Position numbers and translations under genes: made by a program
Notes under the pieces: generated by a model
Databases searched by the model: none
Seen by the model: the letters and a program-made list of their open reading frames with translations, nothing else
Told to the model about the DNA's origin: nothing
Shown here: positions 39,890 through 50,961 of the stretch, one piece after another
How the letters are laid out: each line of letters opens with the position of its first letter
Position numbering within the stretch: position 1 is the first letter of the stretch
Source: Staphylococcus pseudoxylosus
Lineage (GTDB): Bacteria; Bacillota; Bacilli; Staphylococcales; Staphylococcaceae
DNA: 64,000 bases
Assembly: GCF_003697915.1 (NCBI RefSeq)
Contig: NZ_RCVN01000010.1
Coordinates: forward strand, 1 to 64,000
Reading direction: 5' to 3'

Positions 39890-40603
39890 TTATAATCTAT
39901 TTTTAACCGTTTTAAACGTAACTAAACTACTTTTGAAATAATTGAATGAATATAATATGGGTTGATCATCTGTATCGTAATGCACTAATTTTAATAACAT
40001 GAGTCCTTCGTGTGGTGAAGCTCCTAAGATATCAGAGATATGGGGTTCATAACTAATCGCTTCCATTTCAGTATCTGCATATGAAACCTTTTTATTGGTA
40101 TAAGCTTCTATTGCACCTAAAAGTGACTCATCGCTACTTTGATATTGTGCACAAGTTAGATAATTTGCAGGCACTTTATCTAAACAATAAACGACTGGCT
40201 TTCTATCTGCAGTTCTTAAACGTTCTATAATTGTTACAGGCGCCTTGTCTGTAATATTTAATCTTTTAGAATCTAAAGAGGTCGCTGGTTTTTCATCAAA
40301 ACTAATATATTCTGTCCCCGGTGTGTAACCTTGATCTTTAATCATTCTACTAATACTCACAACTTCTCCTAATGGGTAATAGAATGGGTGCAGTGATTTA
40401 ACACGTGCACCTTCTTCTAAATTATTGGATAATACTTGTTCAGTAATTAGTTCGTCTACTGCATCATAAACATCATCTGTTTTTACATTTAAGGTTCTTG
40501 CTATGGCTAAATTACTCGGAAGTGGCTCCCCATGTTGTAATTTGCCTTCTTTAATTTGTTGAATCATCCATTCTTTTACTTTATAAACTGAAGTTAGTTC
40601 CAT
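39890..40603 (-). CDS. GntR/HutC-family transcriptional regulator
   Basis: 237-aa regulator with an N-terminal winged helix (KEGKLQHGEPLPSNLAIARTLNV, residues 18-40) and a C-terminal UTRA effector domain (residues 85-235, ITDKAPVTIIERLRTADRKPVVY). UTRA domains bind small ligands such as phosphosugars or amino-acid derivatives; the ligand here is unknown. It sits between ftsK and ymfF, 2 bp after ftsK, so it is embedded in a housekeeping operon. GAGGTG precedes the ATG. Confidence 0.88.
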   Translation of the reverse strand: MELTSVYKVKEWMIQQIKEGKLQHGEPLPSNLAIARTLNVKTDDVYDAVDELITEQVLSNNLEEGARVKSLHPFYYPLGEVVSISRMIKDQGYTPGTEYISFDEKPATSLDSKRLNITDKAPVTIIERLRTADRKPVVYCLDKVPANYLTCAQYQSSDESLLGAIEAYTNKKVSYADTEMEAISYEPHISDILGASPHEGLMLLKLVHYDTDDQPILYSFNYFKSSLVTFKTVKNRL

Positions 40604-40605
40604 AT

Positions 40606-43068
40606 TTACACCTCATCACTATCAATATCCACTAAAATTTGTCTAGGTTTACTACCTTTTTGTGGTCCAATAACTTGATTACGTTCTAAATCGTCCATTA
40701 ATCTTGAAGCTCGGTTATAACCAATTCTGAATTGTCTTTGTAATAAAGAAGTACTCGCTTTTTGTTGTTCTAACACAAACAAATATGCTTCATCATAAAG
40801 TGCATCTTCACTTTTCATTTCTGATTTATCAACTGGTGCATCTGGTTCCATTTCTTTTACATAATTGGCTTTTTGCTGTTCTACGACATAATCAACAACA
40901 TCTTGTACTTCTTGGTCACTTAAAAAGGCACCTTGTACACGTGTTCTAGTAGAGCCACCGTTAGCAACATATAACATGTCACCTTTACCTAATAATTTAT
41001 CGGCGCCAGCACTATCAATAATCGTACGAGAGTCGATTTGCGAACTTACTGCAAAAGCTATTCTAGATGGTATATTATTTTTAATCAAACCAGTAATTAC
41101 ATCTACAGAAGGTCTTTGTGTGGCAATAATTAAATGAATGCCGGCTGCACGTGCCATTTGCGTAATACGTTGAATAGCATTTTCTACCTCTTTACCAGCA
41201 ACCATCATTAAGTCTGCCAATTCATCGACAATAACAACAATATATGGTAATTCAGATTGTTTCTCTTCTAATTCAGCATTTTGACGTCTAATTGCCTCAT
41301 TATAACCTTCTATATTCCTAGTCGAAGAGTGTTGGAATAAATCATAACGACGTTCCATTTCAGCAACTACTTTTTCTAGTGCTTGTGATGCTTTGTGAGG
41401 ATTAGTCACAACTGGTATCAGTAAATGTGGAATGCCATTGTATATGTTCAATTCTACCATTTTTGGGTCAATTAACATAAGTTTTACCTCATGTGGTTTA
41501 GCATTAAGTAAAATACTTGTAATTATGCCATTGATACAAACAGACTTACCACTTCCTGTTGAACCAGCAACAAGCATATGTGGCATTTTGTTTAATTCGA
41601 CTGTAATAGGATCACCTGATATATCTCTACCTAAGCCTACTTCTAATTTATTTTTAGCAGGGAATTTTTCATCTAAAACTTCTTTTAATGAAACAAGAGA
41701 AATCTTATTATTAGGAACCTCAATACCAACAGCAGAGCGACCAGGGATTGGCGCTTCTATGCGAATATCTTTGGCTGCAAGTGCAAGTGCAATATCATTA
41801 TGCAAGTTAACAATTTTACTAACTTTAACCCCTTGTGCTGGTTGAATTTCATATTGTGTTACTGCGGGTCCTATTTTTATCTGCGTAACTCTTGCATCGA
41901 CACCAAAATTCTTAAGCGTCGTTTCCAATAGTTGTCCTTTTTTCTGAACTTCTGCTTTAGAAGTCGCTTTTTGTTTTGCTGGTTGCTTTAGCAAAGTGAG
42001 TGGAGGTAGAGTATAGGCTTCATTTTCCACTTCTCCTGCTTCAGAAATTGAATTAATCGCTTCACCTTGTTCACTTTGTTCGGGCTCCATGTCATCTATT
42101 TGTTGATCGAGTGATGCCTGATTTAAGTTAGCGTTTTGTTGTATTGCTGTTTGATCTAGCTGTCCTTCTTGATCAAACATGCGCTTAGTACGTTTACCTA
42201 TAGGCTTTTCTGAGGTTTGCTTGTGGTCATCTTCACTATCACTATGTCCATATATAGGAATAGATAATTGCTGCTCAGATTTTGAACTAGGAATTTCTTT
42301 TAAATCGCTAACATCTGTAACATTGTCATCCGATTGTTGCGCTTCAGATCTTGCTTGTTGTTCTGCCTGTTGTTCCGCTTTTTTCTCAGCCTTAACACGC
42401 GCTTTAGCTTCTTTTTTCACTTTATTCTGCTTACGACGTTCTTGATAATTTTCCGAAGCATCCTTACCTTTAACTTTCAGCTTTTCAAATAATAACTTAG
42501 ATACGTCACGATGTTTTTGCTTAAGTAATAAAATGATACTTGAAGCGATTAGTAGTATTGTCACTATAATGATACCCACAATAGATATAAGCGGTATAAA
42601 CAGTGCTAACAGGTAATGACCTATTAAACCACCACCAAATACTGGAAAATTAGAATGCTCATAAGATTTATATACAAAAGATAAAACTGGTTCACGTTGG
42701 GCTTGAACTTTATGTGTAAAGTAAAAGATAATATGAGTAACTAATAGTAAGGCTACTTGTAATACAAAAGCGCCAACCGTACGTCTTGTTTTAGGTAGTG
42801 CTTTATAATATGTAATAAAAACTGTACCTATTAAAATAAGAATGTAAGTTAAGAATCTACTTGTACCAAATAAATAATTAAAGAAACTATCTATCATCGT
42901 TCCAATAATACCGAGTTGAAAGGCACCTAACGTCACTATTACAAATATAGCGATTGCCACAATATACCTTAATGGACTATCCCCTTGTTTTTTCTTATTG
43001 TTAGTCGTTTTCTTTCTTGTATTAGTAGGTTTTCTTTTTGTTGTTTGTCTCTTTTTTGTTTGTGCCAA
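40606..43068 (-). CDS. FtsK/SpoIIIE-family DNA translocase
   Basis: 820-aa membrane-anchored motor that pumps DNA through the division septum. A basic N-terminus (residues 1-28) is followed by four or five membrane helices (30-195). A variable acidic Gln/Ser-rich linker runs from about 220 to 360. The motor domain has Walker [10 protein letters not shown] and [16 protein letters not shown]. The gamma domain recognises KOPS-like DNA ([18 protein letters not shown]). The TTG at 43068 (MAQTKKRQ) follows AGAAGGTGG by about 7 nt and matches the S. aureus SpoIIIE N-terminus as I recall it. Confidence 0.93.
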   Translation of the reverse strand: MAQTKKRQTTKRKPTNTRKKTTNNKKKQGDSPLRYIVAIAIFVIVTLGAFQLGIIGTMIDSFFNYLFGTSRFLTYILILIGTVFITYYKALPKTRRTVGAFVLQVALLLVTHIIFYFTHKVQAQREPVLSFVYKSYEHSNFPVFGGGLIGHYLLALFIPLISIVGIIIVTILLIASSIILLLKQKHRDVSKLLFEKLKVKGKDASENYQERRKQNKVKKEAKARVKAEKKAEQQAEQQARSEAQQSDDNVTDVSDLKEIPSSKSEQQLSIPIYGHSDSEDDHKQTSEKPIGKRTKRMFDQEGQLDQTAIQQNANLNQASLDQQIDDMEPEQSEQGEAINSISEAGEVENEAYTLPPLTLLKQPAKQKATSKAEVQKKGQLLETTLKNFGVDARVTQIKIGPAVTQYEIQPAQGVKVSKIVNLHNDIALALAAKDIRIEAPIPGRSAVGIEVPNNKISLVSLKEVLDEKFPAKNKLEVGLGRDISGDPITVELNKMPHMLVAGSTGSGKSVCINGIITSILLNAKPHEVKLMLIDPKMVELNIYNGIPHLLIPVVTNPHKASQALEKVVAEMERRYDLFQHSSTRNIEGYNEAIRRQNAELEEKQSELPYIVVIVDELADLMMVAGKEVENAIQRITQMARAAGIHLIIATQRPSVDVITGLIKNNIPSRIAFAVSSQIDSRTIIDSAGADKLLGKGDMLYVANGGSTRTRVQGAFLSDQEVQDVVDYVVEQQKANYVKEMEPDAPVDKSEMKSEDALYDEAYLFVLEQQKASTSLLQRQFRIGYNRASRLMDDLERNQVIGPQKGSKPRQILVDIDSDEV

Positions 43069-43234
43069 ATTTACCACCTTCTTTTTCAACTGTGCTCAAA
43101 ATCAGTTTATATATATTCACACATTACTGTATAAAATAAATCATTTCATATTGGCAATAATAATAATTTTATCAGTTAAATATATATAAATTTATGTATG
43201 ATTAATATTTAATCCTTCCATCTATAATAACATA

Positions 43235-43359
43235 AAAGAGGTAAGACATTTAACGCCTATAGCTATTTCAAAGGTCGCGTGAATGTCATTTCACTTCAAA
43301 ACATTCAACCGCATTTTACCTTTCAAAATATTTACCTAAGCGCTTGTCTTAACCTCTTT
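43235..43359 (-). terminator. Long nested inverted repeat after rnjB
   Basis: Outer arms AAAGAGGTAAGACA (43235-43248) and TGTCTTAACCTCTTT (43345-43359), one bulged base. Inside lies a second imperfect pair, TTTCAAAGGT / ACCTTTCAAA, with GAATG / CATTC at the top. The whole element is about 125 nt. On the minus strand it ends CCTCTTTTATG, so termination of rnjB is plausible but the T run is short. It is unusually long for a terminator. Confidence 0.6.
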
Positions 43360-43376
43360 GTTTAGTACAGAAATTA

Positions 43377-45050
43377 TTAAATTTCAGAAATTACTGGAAT
43401 AATCATTGGACGACGTTTTGTATTTTCAAATAAAAGTTTGCTAATTTGATCGCGCATGTTTTGCTTGATTTCAGACCATTCGATACGTTTCTCTTGTAAA
43501 CCTAGTTCAACGATTTCACGAACTTTTTCTTCAGCTTCATTTAATAAGGCTTCACTTTCTCTGACATATACGAAACCTCTAGATTGAATTTCTGGACCAG
43601 CAGCGATTCGTCTGTTTTTAGGATCGAGTGTTACAACAGCGATAAAGATACCATCTTCTGCTAACAGGTGACGATCTCTTAGTACAATATTGCCGACATC
43701 ACCGACACCGATACCATCAATCAGGACATTACCTGAGTGAACTTTTTCATTTAAAATCATTTCTTCCCCATCGTAATTAACTACGTCGCCTTTTTCAACA
43801 AGAAAGATTTTTTCAGGTTGCACGCCTGCTTCATTTGCTAATTTAGCGTGTGCAATCTGCATTTTAAATTCACCGTTAACCGGAATAAAGTACTGAGGTT
43901 TCATTATATTAATCATCATCTTCAATTCTTCCATGCAACCATGGCTTGAAGTGTGAATCTTTTTACTGTTTGGAATAATCTCTGCACCAGCTCGTACTAA
44001 TTCATTAAGCGTATTTCCGACAATAACTTCCATATTAGCAGAAGCAGTAATAGCTAAAAATACAGAATCTCCTGGTTCAATATTCATTATTTTGTGCTTT
44101 TTCTGAGCCATTTGGCTTAAAGCTTCTACAGGTTCACCTTGCATACCAGTAGCAATAATAATAACTTCATTTTTAGGATAATTCTCAACTTCATTAATCG
44201 GAATTAATAAGTCTTTTGATATATCGAAGTACCCCATTTTTCTAGCCGTATTGAAAGAACTCTCCAATGAACGACCTAGGAATGATACTTTTCTATTCAA
44301 TCTTTGTGCAAGGTTTAAAACTTGTTGAATACGAATAAAATTAGATGCGTAACAAGACACAATCAATCGACCTTTCACTTTTGTAAAGGCATCATACATG
44401 TGTGATTCAATTACATTTTCAGGTGTATTGTATCCAGGTTTTTCTGCTTCAGTAGAATCGCTGATTAATGCAAACACACCTGCTTCACCGACTTCAGTCA
44501 TTTTCTTTAAGTCTGGTGCATAATGACCTTGTAGGCTTTGGTCAAATTTAAATTCACCTGTATATACAATCGCACCGTATGAAGTATGAATGCATACACC
44601 TAAACTATCCGGAATACTATGTGTTGTATCAAAGAATGTTACATTAACACCTTTGAAACGCATGATAGATTCGTTATTAACTGTATAATATCTCACTTTT
44701 TTATTAATATTACGCGCTTTCATATTCTCTTTAATTAAAGCAATCGTAAGCTTTGATCCATAAACTGGCGCATCAACTTGTTCTAATACATACGTAACAG
44801 CACCAATTGCATGTTCATGTCCATGTGTTAAAAAGATCCCTTTTAATTTATCTTTGTTCTCAATAACGTATTGAATGTCTGGTATAACAATATCTACACC
44901 TAACATCTCATCTTCTGGGAACATCAAGCCAGCGTCAAGCATGAACATTTCGTCATCTACTTCGACGATATACATATTTTTCGCTATTTCTCCAACTCCG
45001 CCGAGTGGAATGATGCGAATATTTTTATTATTTTTCTTTATTAAACTCAA
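43377..45050 (-). CDS. rnjB: Ribonuclease J2
   Basis: 557-aa beta-CASP metallo-beta-lactamase protein that partners RNase J1. The metal motif reads HGHEHAIG; active RNase J1 has HGHxDH, so a metal-binding Asp is missing and little catalytic activity is expected. [22 protein letters not shown] and [13 protein letters not shown] are other family segments. The protein ends [12 protein letters not shown], a staphylococcal J2 ending. The other subunit gene, rnjA, is not in this window. Confidence 0.95.
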   Translation of the reverse strand: MSLIKKNNKNIRIIPLGGVGEIAKNMYIVEVDDEMFMLDAGLMFPEDEMLGVDIVIPDIQYVIENKDKLKGIFLTHGHEHAIGAVTYVLEQVDAPVYGSKLTIALIKENMKARNINKKVRYYTVNNESIMRFKGVNVTFFDTTHSIPDSLGVCIHTSYGAIVYTGEFKFDQSLQGHYAPDLKKMTEVGEAGVFALISDSTEAEKPGYNTPENVIESHMYDAFTKVKGRLIVSCYASNFIRIQQVLNLAQRLNRKVSFLGRSLESSFNTARKMGYFDISKDLLIPINEVENYPKNEVIIIATGMQGEPVEALSQMAQKKHKIMNIEPGDSVFLAITASANMEVIVGNTLNELVRAGAEIIPNSKKIHTSSHGCMEELKMMINIMKPQYFIPVNGEFKMQIAHAKLANEAGVQPEKIFLVEKGDVVNYDGEEMILNEKVHSGNVLIDGIGVGDVGNIVLRDRHLLAEDGIFIAVVTLDPKNRRIAAGPEIQSRGFVYVRESEALLNEAEEKVREIVELGLQEKRIEWSEIKQNMRDQISKLLFENTKRRPMIIPVISEI

Positions 45051-45464
45051 AATGTTACCTCCTATTTAAATTCCCGTCCATATATAAACTCATAATTTAT
45101 TATAAGTTAAAATAGGCTTTATGTACACTATTAAAGTAATAACTGATATAGCTTAAAAACTTATAAATGTAATCACAATTCAATTAACTTAAATTGTTCA
45201 TAGAGAAAAATAAGTTTAAATTTCATAATAGTAATAAATATTTATTATAAACCTATATTGTATGGTAATAATTTCATAATATTGTGATTTTATGTATAAA
45301 TTTATGTTAAAGATGTAATCATAGCCTTTTATATAATAAAAAAGAAACTAGTTTATACTGATTTTAAGCATGCTTTTACAATAGAATTAACGGCATTCTA
45401 CTATAAAAGCACAAATCAATGACTAGCCTCTAATTAAAAATTCAATGCATATTAGATTTTGATT
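45051..45464. other. Intergenic region between pnp and rnjB
   Basis: 414 bp, very A+T-rich. It holds a hairpin at 45371-45411 with outer arms TGCTTTTA / TAAAAGCA and inner GAAT / ATTC. No T run follows on the minus strand, so it may be an RNA processing or stabilising structure after pnp rather than a terminator. The rnjB promoter must lie here. No gene seen. Confidence 0.5.
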
Positions 45465-47558
45465 TTACAACAAGACTTTATGTGATGCATTAACGCGTCC
45501 TTGTTTATCAATTTCAGTTACTTTTATTTTAAATGTGTCTCCGACTTTCAACACATCTTCTACTTTTTCAATGCGTTCATTAGCAATTTGTGAAATGTGA
45601 ACAAGTGCATCTTTACCTGGGAACAATTCAACGAAAGCGCCGTATTTCTCAATACGTTTTACTTTTCCTTCGTATACTTGGCCCACTTCTGCTTCACGCG
45701 TGATATCTTCTATAATATTACGCGCGCGATCAATCGCGTCTTTATCAACTGCGCCAATGAATATTGTACCATCTTGTTCAATGTCTAATTTAACGCCAGT
45801 TTCATCAATAATTTCATTGATTTTTTTACCACCAGGTCCAATGACGTCTCTAATTTTCTCTGGTTTAATTGTCATAGTTACTACTTTTGGCGCAAATGCG
45901 CTTAATTCGTTACGTGGTGTATCGATTGTTTGTAACATATGATCTAGAATTGCAAGACGACCTACGCGTGCTTGCTCTAAAGCTTCTTTAATAATTTCTT
46001 TTGTTAAACCATCAATTTTGATATCCATTTGAATAGCAGTAATACCTTCAGAAGTTCCGGCAACTTTAAAGTCCATATCTCCTAATGCGTCTTCCATACC
46101 TTGAATATCAGTTAAGATTGTATAACTATCATCGCGTGTTACTAAGCCCATCGCAATACCTGCTACTGGCGCTTTAATTGGTACACCTGCATCCATTAAT
46201 GCTAACGTAGAACCACAAATTGACGCTTGTGATGAAGAACCATTTGATTCTAAAACTTCACTTACAATTCTCACAGTGTAAGGGAAATCTTTTACATCAG
46301 GAATAATATGACTTAATGCACGTTCACCTAGTGCACCATGTCCGATTTCACGACGTCCTGGAGAACGTACTGGTCCCGTTTCACCCACTGAATAGTTAGG
46401 GAAATTATAATGATGCATAAAGCGTTTTTGTTCTTCTTCGCCTAAACCATCCAAAATTTGATATTCGCTCATAGAGCCTAACGTTAATACTGAAAGTGCT
46501 TGTGTTTGTCCGCGTGTAAATAATCCCGAACCATGTGCTCTCGGCAACACACCAACTTCAGATTCTAGCGGGCGAATTTCGTCCGTCTTACGGCCATCTG
46601 GTCTGATTTTTTCATCTGCAATTAATCTTCTTACTTCTTCTTTAACTAAATCATTCAAAATGCTATTAACTTCTTTAATTAAAGCTTCATTGTCAGCATC
46701 AGTTTCATCGATAAATTCAGCTGCCACTTTTTCTTTTAAATTATCTAAGTTAATATCACGTTGTTGTTTATCAAAAGTTAAAACAGCATCTTTCAAACCA
46801 TTCGCTTCAGTCAATTGAGTCACTTTTTCTACAAGTGATTCATCTTTTTCAACAGGAACAAATGCTTTCTTCTCAGGTTGAATATGATCTACAATTTCTT
46901 GTTGGAAATTAACTAAACGTTGAATTTCACTATGTCCGAAGAAAATGGCATCTAACATTTCACTTTCAGTTATCTCACTCGCACCAGCTTCAACCATGTT
47001 TACAGCGTCTTTATGACCAGCAACTTCTAAGTCTAAACGTGATACTTCTTTTTGTGCAACTGTTGGATTGATAATGTACTCTCCATCAATATAACCAACA
47101 TTTACACCAGCAATTGGTCCTTGGAATGGAATATCAGAAACACTTAATGCCATTGATGACCCTATCATTGCTGCCATTTCAGGCGAACAATCAGGGTCTG
47201 CGCTTAATACAGTATTCATGATTTGAACGTCATATTTATAACCTTTAGGAAATAATGGACGAATTGGTCTATCGATTAAACGTGCAGTTAACGTCGCTTC
47301 ATCACTTGGGCGACCTTCACGTTTCTTGAATCCTCCTGGAATTTTACCAGCAGCATACATTTTTTCTTCATAATTAACCATTAGTGGGAAGAAGTCACCA
47401 TCACGCGGCTCTTTTGAAGCTACCGCAGTTGATAAGACAACTGTATCACCATAACGAACGAGTACAGCACCATTGGCTTGTTTAGCAAGTTGACCAGTTT
47501 CAATCGTCAATGATCTGTTTGCCCATTCAGTTTTAAAAACTTTTTTCTCTTGAGACAT
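45465..47558 (-). CDS. pnp: Polynucleotide phosphorylase
   Basis: 697-aa phosphorolytic 3'-5' exoribonuclease and degradosome component. Two RNase PH domains (residues about 10-230 and 315-540, with [21 protein letters not shown] and [13 protein letters not shown]) flank an alpha-helical domain. A KH domain ([16 protein letters not shown]) and an S1 domain ([28 protein letters not shown]) end the protein. The rpsO-pnp order is conserved, but a 340-bp gap with a repeat separates them here. Confidence 0.97.
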   Translation of the reverse strand: MSQEKKVFKTEWANRSLTIETGQLAKQANGAVLVRYGDTVVLSTAVASKEPRDGDFFPLMVNYEEKMYAAGKIPGGFKKREGRPSDEATLTARLIDRPIRPLFPKGYKYDVQIMNTVLSADPDCSPEMAAMIGSSMALSVSDIPFQGPIAGVNVGYIDGEYIINPTVAQKEVSRLDLEVAGHKDAVNMVEAGASEITESEMLDAIFFGHSEIQRLVNFQQEIVDHIQPEKKAFVPVEKDESLVEKVTQLTEANGLKDAVLTFDKQQRDINLDNLKEKVAAEFIDETDADNEALIKEVNSILNDLVKEEVRRLIADEKIRPDGRKTDEIRPLESEVGVLPRAHGSGLFTRGQTQALSVLTLGSMSEYQILDGLGEEEQKRFMHHYNFPNYSVGETGPVRSPGRREIGHGALGERALSHIIPDVKDFPYTVRIVSEVLESNGSSSQASICGSTLALMDAGVPIKAPVAGIAMGLVTRDDSYTILTDIQGMEDALGDMDFKVAGTSEGITAIQMDIKIDGLTKEIIKEALEQARVGRLAILDHMLQTIDTPRNELSAFAPKVVTMTIKPEKIRDVIGPGGKKINEIIDETGVKLDIEQDGTIFIGAVDKDAIDRARNIIEDITREAEVGQVYEGKVKRIEKYGAFVELFPGKDALVHISQIANERIEKVEDVLKVGDTFKIKVTEIDKQGRVNASHKVLL

Positions 47559-47898
47559 TACAAATCTCCTCTCATATATCTAATAGTACTATCATATCAT
47601 TTCTTAGAAAATATTTATATTAGTATATTATTTTTTAAAAATGCTCATTTCAAATTATAAAAAAGGAGCAGGACAGAAATCTAATAATTCAAATAAGATT
47701 TCATTATCCCACCCCAAGCAAAGATGAGTAAAAAAGCGTTTGAATTCTTGTATCAACACTACTCATATCATAAATTAAGTCGTTTACATTAACAGTAGTA
47801 TGTTTAACCAATGCTTTTCAAATCTGTCAGTGCCTATATCAAAGTTGAGGCTGAGACATTTAATTATGCCCCAGCCTCTATCAATATACGCCCTAAAA
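47559..47898. other. Intergenic region between rpsO and pnp
   Basis: 340 bp with a dispersed repeat (47665-47715) and a second hairpin with arms GAGGCTG (47847-47853) / CAGCCTC (47872-47878). The second lies just after rpsO and resembles GAGGCTG-type hairpins common in staphylococcal genomes; the T run after it is poor. The pnp promoter is presumably here but could not be assigned. Confidence 0.5.
47665..47715. repeat. Dispersed staphylococcal hairpin repeat, GGACAGAAATC family
   Basis: Begins GGAGCAGGACAGAAATC and ends TATCCCACCCC. The inner arms GAAATCT / AGATTTC pair. It shares arms and order with 50257-50307 and 63402-63454. Confidence 0.8.
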
Positions 47899-48168
47899 TT
47901 AACGACGGATACCTAATGATTTAATTAATTCACGGTAACGTTGAACATCTTTTTCACGTAAATAGTTAAGTAAGTGTCTACGACGACCTACCATTTTTAA
48001 TAATCCACGACGTGAATGGTGATCTTTTTTGTGCTCACGTAAGTGTTCATTTAATGCAGTGATTTCTGCAGTTAATACAGCGATTTGAACTTCTGGAGAT
48101 CCAGTGTCCGCTTCGTGTGTACGATATTCTTTAATTAATTCATTTTTACGCTCTTGTGAAATTGCCAT
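47899..48168 (-). CDS. rpsO: 30S ribosomal protein S15
   Basis: 89-aa primary 16S rRNA-binding protein of the platform. Conserved segments are [46 protein letters not shown] and the end [13 protein letters not shown]. The ATG at 48168 follows GGAGGAAATTGACA at normal spacing; a start two codons upstream lacks support. A structured leader upstream (48198-48244) suggests autoregulation by S15. Confidence 0.98.
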   Translation of the reverse strand: MAISQERKNELIKEYRTHEADTGSPEVQIAVLTAEITALNEHLREHKKDHHSRRGLLKMVGRRRHLLNYLREKDVQRYRELIKSLGIRR

Positions 48169-48197
48169 TGTCAATTTCCTCCTTTAATTTTTATTCG

Positions 48198-48244
48198 CCT
48201 TTATCCGAGCAAATCGTCGGAGTTTCGATGTGCCAAGGTAAAGG
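48198..48244 (-). promoter_or_regulatory. Structured rpsO leader, putative S15 autoregulatory element
   Basis: The minus-strand RNA pairs CCUUUA with UAAAGG at its base and UCCGA with UCGGA above, leaving a purine-rich side. It ends about 30 nt before the rpsO start. S15 leaders in several bacterial phyla mimic rRNA sites and block translation. The exact class was not identified; it is called from position and pairing. Confidence 0.6.
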
Positions 48245-48271
48245 TGCTAAAATGTGCTATACACATTCGAC

Positions 48272-49243
48272 TTAAATATTATATGATACTTCATCACCAA
48301 AATCAACCGATAACAAGTATTTCGCTTTTTCTTTATCTTTATTCATTTGTTCCACTAACGGATCAATACCATCAAATTTAATTTCAGGTCTCAAATAATG
48401 ATGCCAAAATACTGTTACGCGTTCACCATAAATATTTTCTCCAAAATCAAATAAATTCACTTCGATGACAACTTGCGCTTTAGAAGGATCATGAAATGTT
48501 GGTTTTACCCCTACATTAGCAACCCCTCTATAAATCTGTTTATCAGCACCTATTTCCATGCTAACTGCATAAACACCATTCTTAGGTAATACATAATCAC
48601 CGCTTGGTTGTACGTTTGCTGTAGGGAAACCAATCGTTCTACCTCGTTTCTCCCCTTGCACAACCGTACCTTTAATACGATAGCGATAGCCTAATTCATC
48701 ATTAGCTTTTTGTAACTCTCCAGTTTTCAATGATTTTCTGATATCAGTAGTAGAAATTTTTTCAGAATTAATTTCTTGTTTGCTTACTACTGTCGATTTA
48801 AATTCAGTCATCTCATCTAGAATCATCATATTGCCTTTGCCGTATTTTCCAAAAGTAAAGTCAAAACCAGCAATGACTTCTTTAACATGATTCTTGATAA
48901 TATAATCTTGTATAAAATCCTCAGCACTTACTTCTGCAAATTTAGATGAAAAATTAATGACTATACAATAGTCAATATCATAGGATTCTAGAATTTCTAT
49001 TTTATCTTGAATCGGCGTTAAATAATCAGTTCTCTTTAGTTTAGGATTTAATACAACCGAAGGATGTGGATCAAATGTCATTACTGCCTTCTTTAAATTC
49101 GCCGCTTCTGCTTTTTGATTTAAAATATCAAATACTTTTGCATGGCCTTTATGCATCCCATCAAAAAATCCAAAAGCCATAGCAACATCTTCTGTTATAT
49201 ATTGTTCTTCCTGAATTGGATGAGTTACTTCTATCACTTTCAT
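48272..49243 (-). CDS. ribF: Bifunctional riboflavin kinase / FAD synthetase
   Basis: 323-aa enzyme making FMN and FAD. The N-terminal nucleotidyltransferase has FGFFDGMHKGHAKVF, the HIGH-like GxHxGH motif, and ISTTDIRKSL. The C-terminal riboflavin kinase has RTIGFPTANVQP and GVYAVSM. The ATG at 49243 follows AAAGGAGA by 9 nt; the longer frame start at 49312 lies inside truB. It is 13 bp after truB. Confidence 0.96.
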   Translation of the reverse strand: MKVIEVTHPIQEEQYITEDVAMAFGFFDGMHKGHAKVFDILNQKAEAANLKKAVMTFDPHPSVVLNPKLKRTDYLTPIQDKIEILESYDIDYCIVINFSSKFAEVSAEDFIQDYIIKNHVKEVIAGFDFTFGKYGKGNMMILDEMTEFKSTVVSKQEINSEKISTTDIRKSLKTGELQKANDELGYRYRIKGTVVQGEKRGRTIGFPTANVQPSGDYVLPKNGVYAVSMEIGADKQIYRGVANVGVKPTFHDPSKAQVVIEVNLFDFGENIYGERVTVFWHHYLRPEIKFDGIDPLVEQMNKDKEKAKYLLSVDFGDEVSYNI

Positions 49244-49256
49244 GCGTATTTCTCCT

Positions 49257-50174
49257 TTAGTTAAACACCTTTTTAGGTTTAATTTCATCTTGTTTTTCTG
49301 GATGAGGTTCATAAATTGCTAACACTTTGTGTGTGTGCTCATCTACCATTGTAACCATATCGTCTATATTTTGCTTGAACATTGTTTTTTCAAATTTTTG
49401 TCCATTTAAAATTTTAGACTTAATATTTTCTTCTGAAATTATAATTTGTGGTAATCCTTTCAAACCATATTCTATAGGAAATAACTTGTCTTGTAATGAT
49501 TCATGCTCATGTAATGCTGCTACATCTTTTAAAGTTAAACTGTCCTTAATGTCAAATCCACCACTCTTAGTACGTGTTAACTTTGACATATGTGCAGGTA
49601 ATTGTAATGATCTACCTATGTCTGTTGCAAGTGTGCGTATATATGTACCTTTACCACATTCTACAATTATATCAAATTGGCAGTTGTTGTTGTCAAAACG
49701 TAGTTCAGATGTACGCTTGATTTTATAAATATGCACTTGACGTTCAGGTCGAACAACTTCTTGGTTATTTCTAGCATATTCATATAATTTTTTCCCATTT
49801 ACTTTGACTGAAGAATACATTGGTGGTATTTGTGTAATAACACCTTCAAATTGTTGGAGTATTGAATCAACATTTTCCGCAGTAATTTCACCATTTAATA
49901 TATCTTTCTCTTCTATAACATCACCAGTTTGGTCTTCAGTAGTGGTTGCACTACCTAAACTAACTGTCGCTTCATAAGTTTTACCCATTTCCATTATGTA
50001 ATCACTAACTTTTGTCGCAGCTCCTATACATATTGGTAACACACCAGAAACTTCCGGATCTAATGTTCCAGTGTGTCCTACTTTTTTAGTCTTCAATATT
50101 TTTCTCAATTTAAAAACCACATCATGACTTGTCAATCCACGATCTTTAAATACAGGTAATATACCATTATACAT
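49257..50174 (-). CDS. truB: tRNA pseudouridine-55 synthase TruB
   Basis: 305-aa enzyme that makes pseudouridine 55 in the T loop of tRNAs. The catalytic Asp is in [18 protein letters not shown] near residue 39. [22 protein letters not shown] and the tRNA-binding [12 protein letters not shown] motif are present. It forms a pair with ribF. A gap of 260 bp containing a repeat separates it from rbfA. Confidence 0.96.
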   Translation of the reverse strand: MYNGILPVFKDRGLTSHDVVFKLRKILKTKKVGHTGTLDPEVSGVLPICIGAATKVSDYIMEMGKTYEATVSLGSATTTEDQTGDVIEEKDILNGEITAENVDSILQQFEGVITQIPPMYSSVKVNGKKLYEYARNNQEVVRPERQVHIYKIKRTSELRFDNNNCQFDIIVECGKGTYIRTLATDIGRSLQLPAHMSKLTRTKSGGFDIKDSLTLKDVAALHEHESLQDKLFPIEYGLKGLPQIIISEENIKSKILNGQKFEKTMFKQNIDDMVTMVDEHTHKVLAIYEPHPEKQDEIKPKKVFN

Positions 50175-50256
50175 TCTTATTTCACCTTCAAAGTCTGTTT
50201 TTTTAAATCTTTAATTTCATATTAACATGTAATAAGTAATAAAAAGTTATGTAAAA

Positions 50257-50307
50257 AGAGCGGGACAGAAATCAAAACTAAATTTGATTTCGTATTCCCG
50301 CCCCACA
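50257..50307. repeat. Dispersed staphylococcal hairpin repeat, clear copy
   Basis: Begins GAGCGGGACAGAAATC and ends CCCGCCCC. The inner arms GAAATCAAA and TTTGATTTC pair perfectly, the outer GCGGG pairs with CCCGC. Nearly the same as 63402-63454. Confidence 0.85.
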
Positions 50308-50434
50308 ATTTTGTCAAAACATCTAATTAGGCTCATTTAATTAGAATTTAGAAAATTAGTTCGACAAATACGCAAGTTCTAATTTACAGCATGAATATCT
50401 CATGCTGTAAGGATGTACTAGTTATTACGAAAGA

Positions 50435-50779
50435 TTAATCTTTCTTATGCAAATCTTGGATCATTCGTTCTATCTTATTACCGTAATCGATTGATTCATC
50501 ATATTCGAAATTTAACTCAGGAATAATTCTAAGTCTCATTCTAGAACCAAGCTCAGATTTAATAAAACCTTTCGCTTTTTCTAAACCTTTAAATGTGTCT
50601 GCTTTTTGTTTTTCATTTCCTAAAACAGTTAGATAAACCGTTGCAATAGATAAGTCATTAGTTAATTGAACTTCCGTAATTGTTAAGAATCCTATTCTCG
50701 GATCTTTAACTTTATTATTAGCGATATCCATGATTTCTTGTTTCATTTGTTCGCCTACACGCTCTGCTCTCATATTCAT
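50435..50779 (-). CDS. rbfA: Ribosome-binding factor A
   Basis: 114-aa KH-type protein needed for late 30S maturation. Recognised from [34 protein letters not shown] at the N-terminus and the [23 protein letters not shown] end. GAGGTG precedes the ATG by 7 nt. It normally follows infB, but here 3.3 kb with other genes intervene and it has its own promoter at 50833-50862. Confidence 0.97.
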   Translation of the reverse strand: MNMRAERVGEQMKQEIMDIANNKVKDPRIGFLTITEVQLTNDLSIATVYLTVLGNEKQKADTFKGLEKAKGFIKSELGSRMRLRIIPELNFEYDESIDYGNKIERMIQDLHKKD

Positions 50780-50832
50780 TATATTTCACCTCTCATTGTT
50801 TATAAGTCCGTTAATCTTTCCCTTACTTACAG

Positions 50833-50862
50833 ATTATATGACAGTTTATTTCGTAACGTCAA
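50833..50862 (-). promoter_or_regulatory. Strong promoter of rbfA
   Basis: Minus strand -35 TTGACG (50862-50857), 18-bp spacer, consensus -10 TATAAT (50838-50833). It lies 54 bp before the rbfA ATG. It shows that rbfA can be expressed without readthrough from infB. Confidence 0.85.
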
Positions 50863-50961
50863 ACAAATTTCACTTATTCAGTGCCTAAAATAATATATTG
50901 TAATTAGATATCATCGTTGAAAAGATAAATTGTATATTATCAATAAAATCTAAACATCTTA

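Noticed and set aside
41432..41845. 137-aa plus-strand frame within the FtsK-family gene
   Set aside because: Antisense shadow of the conserved motor domain; no independent signals.
45051..45464. CRISPR-like or tandem repeats in A+T-rich gaps
   Set aside because: No regularly spaced repeats of suitable length were found here or elsewhere in the window.
49327..49728. 133-aa plus-strand Cys-rich frame within truB
   Set aside because: Antisense of TruB; the Cys residues come from reversed codons of conserved truB sequence.
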